Assembly (NCBI GenBank): GCA_021442155.1 | Contig: CM038225.1 | Location: forward strand, 81,976,925 to 82,040,924 | Direction of reading: 5' to 3' | Source of the DNA: Cymbidium sinense | Lineage: Eukaryota > Streptophyta > Magnoliopsida > Asparagales > Orchidaceae | Length of the DNA: 64,000 bases | Shown: positions 1 through 12,639 of the stretch, piece by piece | Layout of the letters: each line of letters starts with the position of its first letter | How positions within the stretch are numbered: position 1 is the first letter of the stretch | Translations under genes and position numbers: made by a program | The notes under the pieces: model-generated | What the model saw: the letters and a program-made list of their open reading frames with translations, nothing else | What the model was told of the DNA's origin: nothing | The model's database searches: none

Positions 1-1564
1 CCTTGCAAAGGATAACTCTGGGTGACCTCATTATAGTAAAATAAAATCCCAATGAGTCACTTGTTGATTAAATTCTCAGGTGGCGTAACCTGAGTATGAA
101 ATGTGAACCATGTCTGAATAGCATGCCATTAAAATTCTTCTCAAGAATATCCATGGTCCAGTTGCTTTCATGCTCAAGGGCTTCACAATCAAAACCTTTG
201 AGAAATTAATTAACAAGGCGACCAGTTTATAAGAGGAAGCCAAATAGTTTCCTATCCAAGACTAGTCATCCAAACCCAAGCTACAGAAAGTGTTTGAGAA
301 GTGGTCAAGGATAGTTATGTTAGTGGAAAGAGAGAAGCAGCTAGCCAGAGTTTAGTTTAAAGACTACAAGCTTAGTAGCCTCCTTTGCCCCCTCTTCTTC
401 CACCACCTCGACCATCATACCGGCCACCATAGCGGTCGCCACCACTACCTCCACAGTAGTACACTTAGCAGTGGTATTCATATTCATCGCTAGGTAACTT
501 CTATCAACCTACTCTTTTGGAAAAATTAAACAAGCCCTATTCGTTCAAGTGGAAGGTAGTCAGAAAGATCTTTAAAATCCCTTAAAGAAATATGATTTTT
601 AGCTATCAGAGCCTAAGAGGTTGGAGGAAGTGGGGAAGAGGAATGATCCTAACTTTTGCCCATACCACTGGATGTTAGGCCATATTTTAGAGGATTGCAT
701 CACTTTCAAAGATTAACTTGAGCATAGATACAAGTCGGGCGCCATTATTATCTCTAAAGAATATTTGTTGGAGTAATCATTTAGTTTTGTTAGAGTAATC
801 TTTAGGGGTATATGTGATTCTCTCAAAACAAAAGAAGGTTGGGATATTTCCTTGTCCCGAATCTCTAAAAAGATCATCTCTAAGATCAAGAAACTTTCCT
901 TGTAGGTACCTAAGGTAGCTCAAACCTCCAACATCAAGGAAGGTTTGCAAGTGTCAAGACAACTGTGGAGGAGCTCGAAAAGTCACACATTCCCTGGATA
1001 ATCCAATAGCACAACCACCGTCCAAGTCTAGCATTCCTTCCACTATTGCAGCTACTGCCATTTCATCTAGCTCTTCTTCTACTAGCAAGAGCATTGTATC
1101 TATGGACGAGGGCACTAAACCCCTTGCTCTACTTACTTTACTTAATTTCTATCTTGTACCTCCACTAGAAAGAAATCAATGAAGAAAGTAGATTCTACTT
1201 ATATCTAATCTACTTATGATGCTCCTGATTTTATTCCTGTTGAAAACTCTTCAAGTCTAAATAATAATAATAGCTCTAATAATTCAGATCCCTTCTTTTT
1301 TGATTCAGAATCAGACTTTTCTTTTCTAAATCAATTTGGTTCATCCATTGAGATTGACTTGGAGTCAACCGACTCTGAGGGTCCCATAGGGGAAGCTGTA
1401 GGTATGCCCAATGAGAAGGTTGAACTTTCTAGAAGATCATCATTCCAAAAAGTCACTGAAGTAAACCTACATAGTGGCAAAGTTCTACCTCCTAGGGTAG
1501 CACCTCAGGATAAGGGTAAGCAAGTCATTGGTTCTAATGAGTAGATAGCCCCTCCACAGGATGC
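1..1564 (+). pseudogene. Element I gag relic (Tat-type Ty3/gypsy), 5' part outside window
   Basis: This is the decayed C-terminal half of a gag gene and the gag-protease linker. It is collinear with the better gag of element II at about 32247-33775, which is how I identify it. A retroviral-type zinc knuckle variant is readable at 657-698: the pattern C-x2-H-x4-H-x4-C with residues CPYHWMLGHILEDC. A proline-rich tract lies just before it (about 380-530). The stretch 1359-1544 is open for 61 residues, but many stops and frameshifts interrupt the rest. Gag would form the particle that packages the element RNA in the cytoplasm. The copy is clearly non-functional. It is cut at 1564/1565 by the insertion of a solo LTR and resumes as pol at 8813. 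Confidence 0.8.
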
Positions 1565-1569
1565 TCCAC
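1565..1569. repeat. Target-site duplication TCCAC, left copy
   Basis: The five bases TCCAC directly precede the TG that opens the solo LTR and recur at 8808-8812 directly after its terminal CA. Removing the insert and one copy restores collinearity with element II (about 33768-33785). Confidence 0.85.
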
Positions 1570-2199
1570 TGATGACCTCACTTTCGGAGTGAGCTCCTAA
1601 CCTCCTCTCCTTAGACTTAGGACTCTTCTAGAAATTAAGAACTCCTTAGTCATAATACACTTCTAGTGTTTAGGTGAACACTTAACCTAAGCCTAGAGAC
1701 TTTGAAGTGTTAATCATAAGATCAAGCTATGCCTTAGGGCTTAAGGAAATTACCTGTCCTATAGCCTAAACCAAATCTAGATACACTTTCTCAAATCAAA
1801 CCCAGAATTCTTAAACCAAATATCAAACTCAAATTCAAATTTTGAATCTAATTTCAAATTTGACTCCAAATGATTGAAATTCAAAATCAAATTTAAATCA
1901 TAAAACCCTTCCTAAGCCATATGAACCACATTCATAAGCTTAGCCAAAACTCCTTTTAGATCAAATCAAACTCAATTGATTTCTTTATAAATCAATTATT
2001 CTTTCATTTATATTCACAAATATAAATGAAATCCAATTTCAAATGACCAAAACTATATCGAAAATCAAATCCAAACTCAATCTAAGCTCTTTAAGCTAAT
2101 CCTCTGGACTTAACCAAATTCTATCCAAATCAAGTCAAAATCAATGGACTTTCTCTCAAATCAATCATTCATTCGATCATTTATCCAAATTAGATTGAA

Positions 2200-2960
2200 C
2201 CAAACCAATTGACCCACTTAGGTCCACTTGACCCAAAGTGATCTAAATGACCCATTTGAGCCAACTTCTAATCCAACCCAAATTAGATTGAACCAAGCTC
2301 ACCAAAACCTTCCACATGATTGTTGATCACCTTAGAATGATCAATTGCAATTAATTGGGTTAGTCATTTGACCAAGTCAACCCTTAGCCCAAATTACAAA
2401 ACTAGTCAAAACTCATCCTACACAAATTGATTAAAACCAATGATTTGAATCAACAAAAATTAATATTTAAATATGACTTGACCACCAATTAAGCCAAACC
2501 AAGCCCAATTGGCCATTTGATCCAAGTTGAGACAAATTGGCCTAAAGGACCAAATTGGGTCAAATCATGATCAAACCCAAATTGATTGCAACCAATGGGT
2601 CAAGTTCATTTCAAATTTATTATTGAACTTGACCAAAGCCATAATTAAATCCGATTTGACCAATTGGTCAACTTGACCCAACCTAGCCCAAATTGGCCTA
2701 AAGGGTCAATTTCACCTAAATCCAAATTAAATCTAAATTAATTAAAACTAAAGATCATATTCATCTTAAATTAGCAATTGAACATGAATCAATCCATAAC
2801 CCAAGCTAATTTGGCCAATTTTGATGAAATTGGTCATCTTGACCCAATATGACCCATATGACCCAAATTGAGCCAAATCTCTTGAAACCAAGCCATAACC
2901 TATTGGAGGTTGATCAAACCGACTCAAACTCATTTGGGATCAGCCCAAAATTAACCCAAC
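2200..2960 (+). promoter_or_regulatory. TTGACC (W-box-like) cluster in solo LTR, palindrome at 2656-2671
   Basis: The hexamer TTGACC or TTGACY and its complement recur many times, usually joined by CAA or AA. A perfect 16-base palindrome TTGACCAATTGGTCAA lies at 2656-2671. TTGAC[CT] is the binding core of WRKY transcription factors. Binding here is inference. Confidence 0.5.
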
Positions 2961-3732
2961 CCATTTAAATCCCTCATGGATTCTCCCTCACATAGGATTC
3001 CACACAACCTCATTTAATTCTCCCCCATCACATGCACTTAACTACTCCCCAACATTTGCATTGAATTGGGCTAATCATATGGCAGCAGGAGAGGACTTTG
3101 GAGCAAAAATCCAAAGTCCTCAATCAATCCATCTCCATCCCATCCATCCCAAACAAGGTGACAATCAATTTGGAGCCAAAAAATTTAAAAAATTGGTGTA
3201 TTTTTGGCCATTATAAATGGAGGGGCAAAAGCGGCTTCATCCCTCTTCCTCCCACCACCATTCAGCCTCTAAAAGCTCCCCAAAGCAAAAAGGAACCCAT
3301 CCCTCACCTCTTTGGGCCATTTTTGAGCTCAAAATATACAATTGCTTTTCCGTGACATGATAAACATCGAGAAGATGATGTCCCAAGGGAGGCAAGGTTA
3401 ATAATAATTTCAAAGCTTTCACATACCTAAAGTTGATCTTCATCACCATAAACCATCCCATGAGGTAAATTTTACCAAACTTTAGCCAGCCTTAGGATTT
3501 CTCGCATTTTGTGTTAATTTTCTTGCAATTTTAGGAATTTCCTCTAGATAATCACACATTTTTACTTTAAATCATCCCAATTAAAAATTAGAATTTTTTC
3601 AGTGCGAATCGACGTGAAAATGAGTCCATTTGGATAAGTTTTCACTTAGAAAGCCCTATTTTTTCCTTTAAAAACTTATTTTTACTATTCACTATTCAGC
3701 GGGCTACAACCGCCGTCCAATCCCATGGTTTG

Positions 3733-3926
3733 CGGGATCAGATGACTCGGATCATGTGTGGATCACGCGATCCAGGCCTTCGGATTCCCTGATGCGATCT
3801 AGACCCTCCGATCGCGAGGTTCACGCAATCAGAAGATCCAGATCGCGCGTCGATCGCGTAATCCTGGACTCTAGATCATGCGATCTATTTTGGACAGTCC
3901 GATCTATGATCGAATGGTCCAGAGAG
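3733..3926. repeat. GATC-dense, locally GC-rich island in solo LTR
   Basis: About 13 GATC tetramers occur in about 190 bases, often as GCGATC or CGATCGCG, inside sequence that is otherwise about 70% A+T. The spacing is irregular, so it is a decayed short-motif array rather than a clean tandem repeat. Confidence 0.6.
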
Positions 3927-4099
3927 AACTACGGGTCACTCTCCAGACTGTTGACCAGTCTTTCTTGCTCCATAACTGACGTCAATGTGGTGAAGTTTTT
4001 TTATTTATTTATAAAATTAATTTAAATTACCTAAAACTTCAAAAATACTTAACCAAAAATTACAAATAGGGGCTTGTTGGATTCGTCTTTGTGAGAGGA

Positions 4100-6600
4100 A
4101 TCCAACAAACCCAAAATCCCTAAATTTCACTAAGTATTTTTAACTTAATTTGAGTTTTAGTGAAAATAAATTTTTATTAATTAAACCAAAATATATGTTA
4201 GATTAAGTTGAAATTTTCATGAATACAAAGTAAAGTTAAAACACACCTACCATATAAATTTCAAGTGAAAAGGAGTTCTGGATTAAGAGAAATTAAATTT
4301 CTGAAGTTTAGATTGTCCATTTTATCAAAATAAATCAATTGAAAATTTAGAAATTTACAAAAATTTTCAAAAATGGCTTAAATCAGTTCAATTAACATCT
4401 AGGTCTCTTAAGAAAATAATGTGATATTTTGAATCTTAATGAAACCCAAACAAATACTTAAGAGTAAAGTTTAACCAATTAAAGAGTTAATTAAAACATA
4501 ATCTAAAAATAATTTAAATATCAAGTCAAGATTAGAAATGAAGTAGCACTTAAGCAATCATTAATTAAACCTCAAATTAGAAAAATATTATTCTTAGAGG
4601 AAATTAAATTAAATATGATTAAACCTATTGAAATCAATAAAATTCAATTAAATGATTAAATCTTAAATCAAACTTAAAATTCAACAAATTTAGGAAACTT
4701 TAACATGGGTCAAACTAGTATAACTAAACCTACACTAAGCATGGAGTCTTAATCATATGAAACTCCTTAATGAATATAAATAAACTAAAACTAATAATCA
4801 TTAAATAAACTAAAAATCAAACTAATTAACAAACCACTTCAACATAATCATTTGATATTAATTAAATTAAACCAAATAAAGTTAAAGTAAACTTAATTAA
4901 CATATGATAAAATCACATTCGTTTGGAATAAGATAATTAATTAAGCATTAATACATAAACCTAATAACTAAATCAAACATGAATGAAATCTAATGAACAT
5001 AATAAATGAAGAAAATCAAACCTAACTATGATTATAAATAATGAAGTTTAATTGAAATAAAAATAAACAATTAAATCACTTAATCTAATCAAATGATAAT
5101 AAAAATAATCATTTAATCAAATCAAACTTAAGTAAAACACTTAACTAAAAATCAAATCACTCATGTGGAAATTAAGTCATTAATTAATTAAACAAACTCT
5201 AATTAATCTAATAATTTAAAATTTTAATTGCCCTTAATCAAACTTAATTAATCAAACATCTAATTAATGCAAACTTAATAAATTAACACATCATCTTAAT
5301 AAACCAAATTAATTTTATAAATCACATTAAAATTAATTCAAATCAAACACTTAATTAATCTACTAATTAATTTAATTACATCTCTTAAATAAACTAATTA
5401 AATCAATCAAATTAATCATATTAAACTTAAGTTTAATCAATCATAAAATGCAATTAAATGCTAATCAAATCCTAATTTAAACTTAAGTCATTAATTAAAT
5501 CATTAACCTAAGCAAATATGCAATCAAATTGAAAATTAAACAAATCTTATAATTAACTTAAATAGACTTCTTAATTAAACTAATTATTCTTAAGCTAATC
5601 CAATTGAATAAACACTTAATTAATGCAAACCTAATGAATTAATCCATCATCTTAATGAACCAAATTAACTTTTTAAATCAAATTCAAATCAAACACTTAA
5701 TTAATCTACTAATTAATTTGATCACACCTCTTAAATAAACTAATTAAGTCAATCAAATTAATCATATTAAACTTAAACTTATTCAAACATAAATACAATT
5801 AAATACTAATCAAAACCTAAATTAAACATAAATTAATAAGTCATTAATTACATCAATAACCTAAATAAATATGAAATCAAATTAAAAATTAAATAAATCT
5901 TTATAATAAACCTAAACACACTTCTTAATTAAACTAATAATCACATTGAACCTAAACAAACCCATAAACTAATAAAGCTAATCAAATCAAATCAAATCAA
6001 ATTAAATTAAATAAAGAAAGACTCTCATCAATTTAATATGTAATCAAATCAAATCTCATTAGACCTACTTAAATAAGATAAACTAATTAACTATCCAATG
6101 TATGAAATCAAAATACAAACCAAACTTTGATAAACATGATAAATGGATATGATTAAAAATAAAATCCTAATTACAAAGAATCAAACTCAATTAAAATCAA
6201 AATAAAATCTCAATTAATCTAAATTGATCAAACTATAAATAAATGAACCATAATCAAATCAAATAAACATGAAATTAAGTCACATAACCATAATCAAAGA
6301 AAAGGATTAAATATTAATTTAAAAGTATATTGAATTATCAAGATTTAATTAAAATAAAATATCTAATCTAAAATTAGTCACTAAAAAAACACATAAACTT
6401 AAACAAACTTAAACTTCATTAGATATTAAGGATATTGAATTATCATGATGTAATTAAACTAAAACATTTAAATCAAAATCAATCAATCAAATACTTAAAC
6501 AAACTCAAATTTTAAATTCTAAATCAAATCAAATAAATCAAATTAAAGAATTACACAAATTCAAATGGGTTAATTAAGATACTTAAGGACCTTAGATTTT
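4100..6600. repeat. AT-rich, G-poor tract of solo LTR; tandem duplication 5255-5965
   Basis: This stretch has no credible gene. It is built of TTAATTAA, AATCAAAC and similar words. The line 5281-5340 has no G and 9 C on the + strand. Within it two units of about 355 bases lie in tandem, about 5255-5610 and 5611-5965; for example TAATTAATGC at 5261 and 5617, and CTTCTTAATTAAAC at 5567 and 5921. They differ by scattered substitutions and small indels. Confidence 0.65.
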
Positions 6601-8807
6601 AGAGTTAGATGTAGAATAGGGTGAGTTCTATCTACAAATGGAATCATTCTACTCTTCATTCTTGAAAACTTAAAGATCACTTTAACCAAATAAAAGTGAC
6701 ATAAAAAAATGAAAAGTAAATCATTAAGTCATTTAAATTGAAATCACCCAAAGGTAAAATTTAAAAAAAATTCAAACTCCAAATTGAAACTTAAACTAAA
6801 GAAGCCTAGTAAAGTCTTGCCACATAAGCTTTAAGCACACACATTAGAATACTAAGTCACCACTTCTAGTGCTAAGTTAGGACGTTGTATGTATGATGTT
6901 GAGTTTTGTTTTGTGATGTAATATTTTAGACTGGATGTTAGGGTGTATGTTTCGTAGACTAGATGGTAGGTCATGATTAGCCTAATCATATTTTTTGCAC
7001 GGGGTTGTGCTTAAGGGGTCACTATAATAAAAATATAAATGCATTTATTGTGCAGGTTACTTAGCCCCTAAGCATAACTCACATTAGAGTTTGGCTTTAC
7101 CCATGTGTGGTGCTAAGTCCAAATTATTTATATAACTATTTGGGTTGTGTGTGTTTAGCTAACATTTATTTGCAGTGTCTAGATTTACTTTTCTTATTTT
7201 AATGTAATTTTGCATTAGGAATTAGGATTAGTGGAGATTAGGATTTGCAGCCGTAAGGCTTAGTCCTTGGGGTGCCCTGATGCCTTTAGCAAATCAAATC
7301 AAAAGGAAGAGAAGGAAGAAATGAAGAAAAGAATACCCCATAACATATATTATTTTTTGTAATCCAGTTGAATAAGGGTGAGGACTACCCATCTTTTTTC
7401 TCTTTTATGGGAACCCGAATCAGAGTGGCCTTTTATTCTTTTATGGTAGTCTATAAAATTATTTGATGTTGTGCATAGATTGTGCACTAGAATTGCATAC
7501 TTTTCCTAGTTTCTTCATGATTGATGTTTGAATGTGTGGCCTGTATGCGGTAGGCTCTTAAGATAAAATTAACTTTTCTATCCTAATTAATAACTCATAA
7601 TTAAAATTTTAAAACAACTCATAACTCACATAAAAGCCTAGGAATTAAATTAAGATAATAAAATTTTTAAGAACCCCTTACCTGGATGAATGAATGTATA
7701 ATATCATGCATATCATATTATTCCACTCTTGTTAAGAGGGGGCTTTCATCTTTTCCAGAGAATGAAGGCTTAACCTATGAGAGCCTTTGATGGAAGAACA
7801 CCCCTTTCTCTCTTGATTTGGCCCATAATCAAATTCTCATGCATTTAGGAAAATAAAATTCCATAGCTTGTATCAAAATAAAGAGTCCAAAAGAATCAAA
7901 TAAATTTGATAAAATTTGCATTAGATTAAGTCATGATTTCATACCACTCATGCTCTAGTCTCTTAGGGAGTGAGTCTAAGACCCCTTTCTAAATAAATAA
8001 TACCTAGCCATATTGCAAAGCATAAGATTTCTACATGGATTTAAAGGAGGAGGAGTTAGGGTCCACCCAAGTGTAATAAGTCAAATGTGGTTTATTCTCT
8101 CTGGAGGTAAACCATATACTTTAGATTTAGGTCATGCTTCTACCGCCAAAGCTCCCTAACTTAAGGATCTGAGGTAGCTATTTCTTTCAAGCTACAAGCA
8201 TAAATCCTCACATCTTAGGTATTTCCATAATCTTATCTTGTGGAATTTTAAGCCCTAGTAATCTAATAAAATGTCAAATCAAATAATTAACTCTCTTCAA
8301 TTTCAAAAATATAAAGCTCAGCCATAGGATAGATTGGAATGCTCACTAAGCTTCCTAGTATCATGAGTATTCCTACTTTCTCCTTTTGGGTTCCAAAAAT
8401 AAGTCTTCTCCTTGATCTATCCCATTTGATTTTCTAAAATAGCCAATAATTGATAGTCTTAACCTGAAATCTTTGGAGACCCTAATTACTTACTTTAATT
8501 GAGAGTATTCTTAAGGAATTCCATTCCTTAGATGTAACTATGGGGGCTTGCCTCATAGGAAACTTAATGAACCCGGCTTAAAATAAACCCTACTTTACTT
8601 TTCTATGTAATGTAGGGGAAAGATCTCTGGTATATTCAAAGACCCATCATGCCTTAGAAGTCCTTATTAGGTGATTAGGTCCATTATAGGGTGATGATTT
8701 CTATCTTTCAAGATAGTACATCATTCCTTAATGTCATGCCCGATCACTTCAATAAGTACCCCCTAAGATCTGTGTGTTGTCCCACATCCTCAAAAATTAA
8801 CACCACA

Positions 8808-8812
8808 TCCAC
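8808..8812. repeat. Target-site duplication TCCAC, right copy
   Basis: This matches 1565-1569 and follows the terminal CACCACA of the solo LTR. The host sequence (element I) resumes at 8813. Confidence 0.85.
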
Positions 8813-9600
8813 CTATGGATATGCTTGTGGAGGACCAAGCTAGAGTTGATTACAACGTCCTAGCTCATCTTAAAAAGTTGACAGCTAAGTTAAGCATATA
8901 CGACACCCTTATCTTATCTAAAGAGATGAGGGAATCCCTAATCAAGGTCTTACTTGATACTGAGATATGCTTAGCTCAGCTAATAGCGGCTGAAGAGAAA
9001 GCATACCACTCGAAGGACATCTTAGGAGTTATATTCAATGATGAAGACTTACTTATAGGGATGACCGAGCATAACCACCATCTTTACATTATAATGGATG
9101 TTGGCAGATACAGATTATCAAGAGTGTTAGTTAACCTAGGTGCATCAGTATATATTATGAGTCTATAAACCCTTGCCTACTTGAAGATTGACATCTCAAA
9201 ACTCCAAAAAGAAAGGATGATGTTAAGAGGATTCAATGAACAAAATGAGAGGGCCTTAGGCTTCATAGCATTGCCTTTGGAGATAGATGATTGGAAGACT
9301 GATGCCAAGTTTCACATTATAGACTCAGATATATTTTTCAATGCTTTGCTAGGAGATCGTGGATACATGAAAATAACATGATTATGTCCTCTCTACATTA
9401 GTGTATGAATTTTATGAGAGGTGGGATCGCCTACTGTGCTAAAGGAGATCTCAAGCCATTTTCAGTTCACGAGGTTAGCATACATGAGTATGCGGCTTGC
9501 TACCTCCCTCAACATCAAGAAGAATATTCTCGTGAACTTGGCCAAAGTTCAAAAATAAAAGAAAAAGAAAAAAAAAAGAAAAAGAAAGAGAAAAAGTAAA
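8813..9600 (+). pseudogene. Element I protease region relic (retropepsin)
   Basis: The open stretch 8815-9168 carries the conserved lead-in to the Tat-type aspartic protease and ends in the active-site segment VLVNLGASVYIM (about 9124-9159). In this lineage the active site normally reads D-x-G-A-S. Here the Asp is Asn (AAC at 9133-9135), so catalysis would be lost. The C-terminal half continues at 9181-9381. The usual GRPWIH block is altered to GDRGYM, and a lysine/glutamate-rich linker follows at 9405-9599. The protease would cut the Gag-Pol polyprotein. The matching part of element II is at 33781-34555. Confidence 0.8.
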
Positions 9601-10420
9601 GGAAAGGAAAAATAAACTGAAAAAGAAAATAAAAGAAAGCAAGAAATAGGCTTGGAGGAAAAAGTGGAGCCTGACATTAGATTTCACCCACAGTTCATTA
9701 CTCCATTCGAACATATGGGTAGGATGACCTGACCTCTACCAGGCAGAGAAAAAGGCCAGTTTAGAGGCGGAGGTGAAAAACCTTTTTTATTGGCCACCCA
9801 ATATAAGATATGTCCTAGCTACCAGGAGTAAACCTGTTATCCATATAGACTTAGAATCTAGTTTAGAGGATGTCTTATATAGTTAACATACAAGCCAGCT
9901 CTTCTCAACAGCAGATTCCTTTGGAGGTGACACTTGAGCCAAATAGCATAAAGATCGGGCTCCAAAGCAAAGCATTAGTGTATCCAAGTCTATATGTGAA
10001 ATAATTAGGTAGTAGTTGGGAACCTTAGCTCTAACCCCCACTTTCCTCATAAAAGTTGAGGGTTTGGTTGTTAAGGAAGCTCCGATGTTATCCACATACG
10101 TGAAGACTTAGAGGTTCTTTCTGGGAGAATCATCCTCAAGTCAAGAACTTGATGTAGAACTTGAGGATGATTCATATAAAGATTTAATAGAATTACCTTT
10201 TGATTAGTACTCGCCTTAGGTTCATAATTTAGCAAAGAAAGGGTTAATCCCACATACTTGGTCAAAGCACAGGTTGGATTATTTTAAAAGAATATGGAAG
10301 AATAAATGCAAAAGCTCTCAATCAAGATCGGGACTAGGATTCGATATAGTAGTTCCAGTCGATGATAACGATTACTACTTAGTCATTACTAATCATCTAG
10401 AATCTGATAAGTTCTTTTAA
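9600..10420 (+). pseudogene. Element I pol linker between protease and RT (decayed)
   Basis: This purine-rich and then low-complexity linker is collinear with 34556-35215 of element II. Stops occur in all + frames. Nothing else is recognisable. Confidence 0.6.
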
Positions 10421-11400
10421 AATCACATTAACTCATATAAGGAGGTGTGCCTATAAACTTCAAAAGGTCCAGATGATCTTGAAGTCAAAGATGCACCACC
10501 ATAGTTTGAAGAAGAGATCAAGTCAACCATCAATGAGCTCAAAGAAATCAACCTAAGAACTGAAGACAATCCATGCCCGACATACTTCAGTTCCTTATTG
10601 AATGAAACTGAAACCAAAAACTTAGTTATGCTATTGATTGAGTTTAAGTACTACTTCGTATAGAGTTATAAAGAGATGCTCTATTTATCTCCTAACGTAG
10701 TAGTCCATAAACTAGCAATAGAGACTAGTGCTAACCCTATCAAGAAAGCTCCTAGATGCATATGATTAGACATTGAACAACGGGTCATTTATGAAATCAA
10801 GAAATTAATCGATGTTGGTTTCATCCGAGAAGAAAATAACCCTACTTAGTTGGCCAGTGTCATCCCAATTAAGAAGAAGAATAGCCAAATTTGCATATAC
10901 ATTAATTTTAGGGGCTTAAATGAGGCATGTCCAAAAGATGAATTTCCACTACCAATAGCAGAACTGATGGTGGACATTGCCTCATCTCATGCAATCTTCT
11001 CTTTCATGGATGACTCATCTAGATATAACCAAATAATGATGGCCTCTGAAGATGAGAAAAATACTACTTTTTGAACCCCGATCAAAATTTATTTCTATAA
11101 GGTCATGCCTTTTGGCCTTAAAAATACCAGTGCTACATACCAATGGGCTATGACTCAAATCTTCAACAAACTCATCCATCATCAAGTTGAGTATTATGTC
11201 GATAATCTCATAGTCAAAAGTAAAGAAAAGGAAGATCATCAATTTAACTTGAGAATAGTTTTCAAATGGTTAAGATAATTTAACCTCAAAATGAACCCCC
11301 TGAAGTGCGAATTCAGAGTAGCTTCAAGGAAATTCCTTAGGTTGGTTGTCTGACACCGTGGAATTGAAATCGATCCGGAGAAGATCAAGACAATATTAAA
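10420..11400 (+). pseudogene. Element I reverse transcriptase relic
   Basis: This is a Ty3/gypsy RT (RVT_1 type) with its upstream conserved block. Readable pieces include the pre-RT segment with NPCPTYFSSLLNE-like residues (about 10565-10605) and the fingers and palm at 10850-11074, which hold INFRGLNEACPKDEFPLP and FSFMDDSSRYNQI. VMPFGLKNTSATYQ follows at about 11103-11144. The catalytic YxDD box is YVDN at 11195-11206, so the second Asp is missing. In-frame stops include TGA at 10763-10765, TAG at 10661-10663, TAG at 10847-10849 and the TGA ending the 11074 ORF. RT would copy the element RNA into cDNA. This copy cannot work. Confidence 0.85.
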
Positions 11401-11401
11401 A

Positions 11402-11860
11402 ATGCTATCCCATAAAATTCTAACTCAACTCAATTTATTTGAAGGGCGGTTGGCCTATCTAAGATGCTTTATATCCAACCTATCAGGAAGATGCCAGCCA
11501 TTCTCAGCACTTGTCAAAAAGGACACTAAGTTTAAGTGGTATGACAAGTGTCAGCATGCCTTCGAAGACATCAAGCACTACCTGATGATGCCATCAATTC
11601 TAGCTGCCCCTATCCTAGGCAAGCTGCTCATATTATACACTATTACATTAGGTGACTCCCTTGGTGCTTTGTTGGCTGAAGCCAACAATAAAGAGAAGGA
11701 AAATGCACTCTACTTCCCCAGCTAACATCTAATCCCTGTTGAAGCAAACTATCCACCCATCGAGAAGTATTGCCTAGCTTTAATCTTTGCATCATAAAAC
11801 TACATCACTACATGCTTTCTTATAAAGTGAACTTGATCTCTAGGATCAATCTACTATGAT
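11402..11860 (+). pseudogene. Element I gypsy RNase H / RT connection relic
   Basis: The open stretch 11402-11725 reads through the thumb/connection block (AYLRCFISNLSGRCQPFSAL, KKDTKFKW). It then enters the retroviral-type RNase H start (PILGKLLILYTITLGDSLGALLAEAN). After a stop, the same domain continues in pieces to about 11860 (KYCLALIF and a MLSYKVNLISR-like stretch). The order RT, RNase H, second RNase H is typical of the Tat lineage. Element II has the better version at 36426-36704. Confidence 0.8.
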
Positions 11861-12069
11861 ATCTCATGACATGGCCAATGCTATCTGTATGGTTGGCACA
11901 TTGGTCCATGATTTTTTCATAGTTTGACATTATTTTTTTACCCCTCCGTGTAGTGAAAGGACAAGCATTAGTGGTTTTCTTAATAGCATACCAACTTCTT
12001 GTTGACTCTCCGCTTAGTGATGACCTCCCCGATGAACAGATCATGTACTTAAGGGACACTAGCATTCCC

Positions 12070-12470
12070 TACTAGGAATGTACTTTGATGGTACGGCTTC
12101 TTCTCAAAGAGGAGAAGAACCATAATCTACTATTCCAGGAAAGGCAGGGGTAGGAGTAGTTCTCCTAACTCCGGACTGCGATGTAATGAAATTCTCATAT
12201 CACCTGTCCAATCCTTACACCAACAACGAAGTTGAATATGAGGCTTTGATTGTTGGTCTGGAGTTAAGCGTTACTCTAAGCATCCAGAACATCAACATCT
12301 TCAGGGATTCTCAGTTAGTCACCAATCAAATCACTAGGTCCTACAAGGTTCTAAAGCCTAAGCTCCATAACTACCATAAGTATACTATGGAGTTGTTGGC
12401 CTAAATCCCAGAGGTTATTATTTACAAGATTCCTCGAGTAGAAAATGCCATAATAGATGCTTTAACCAAA
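12070..12470 (+). pseudogene. Element I archaeal-type RNase H (aRH) relic
   Basis: This is a second RNase H of the RVT_3 / archaeal type, which marks Tat-lineage Ty3/gypsy elements. The N-terminal strand with its catalytic Asp is seen as MYFDGTASS at about 12078-12104. The open stretch 12186-12404 carries TNNEVEYEALIVGLELS with the catalytic Glu region, then FRDSQLVTNQITRSY with the DSQL Asp. A stop follows ELLA. Its partner in element II is at about 36915-37290. Confidence 0.8.
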
Positions 12471-12639
12471 CTTGCCAAGGAGTTGGCATGTCCGGAAGAT
12501 GAGTCCATATCAATAAGGGTCCAAAATATACAAGTCTTATCCATTATTGATATTGAACTCATTGAAAGGTACTCTCTTGAAGGGGAGATTATTATTGCAA
12601 AAAAGGATGATGAGTTAAACTGGAGGTGAATTCATAGAT

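Larger units (their letters stand above)
1570..8807 (+). mobile_element. Solo LTR, 7.24 kb, inserted in element I
   Basis: The segment begins TGATGACCTC and ends AACACCACA, so it has the TG...CA ends of an LTR. It is flanked by 5-base duplications and contains no gag or pol. Its ends and inner landmarks match the other LTR copies here: 16480-16832 plus 49297-56696, 16870-20570, 20571-27918 and 41701-49291. Landmarks include the TTGACC-rich tract with the palindrome at 2656-2671, a GATC-dense island at 3733-3926, an AT-rich middle and the conserved last 2 kb. The last 50 bases match the end of the element I 3' LTR more closely than element II, so it belongs to the element I subfamily. A solo LTR normally forms by recombination between the two LTRs of a full element. 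Apparent ORFs at 3098-3355 and 3756-4025 show no family resemblance and I do not call them genes. Confidence 0.85.

Noticed and set aside
3098..4025. Two ORFs of 85 and 89 residues in the solo LTR
   Set aside because: They show no domain. The second follows from the GATC-rich island. No similar ORF is seen at matching places of other LTRs.
9475..9714. Minus-strand ORF rich in Phe and Ser that looks like a membrane protein
   Set aside because: It is the reverse of the Lys/Glu-coding purine stretch of the pol linker. The same false signal occurs at 34404-34589.
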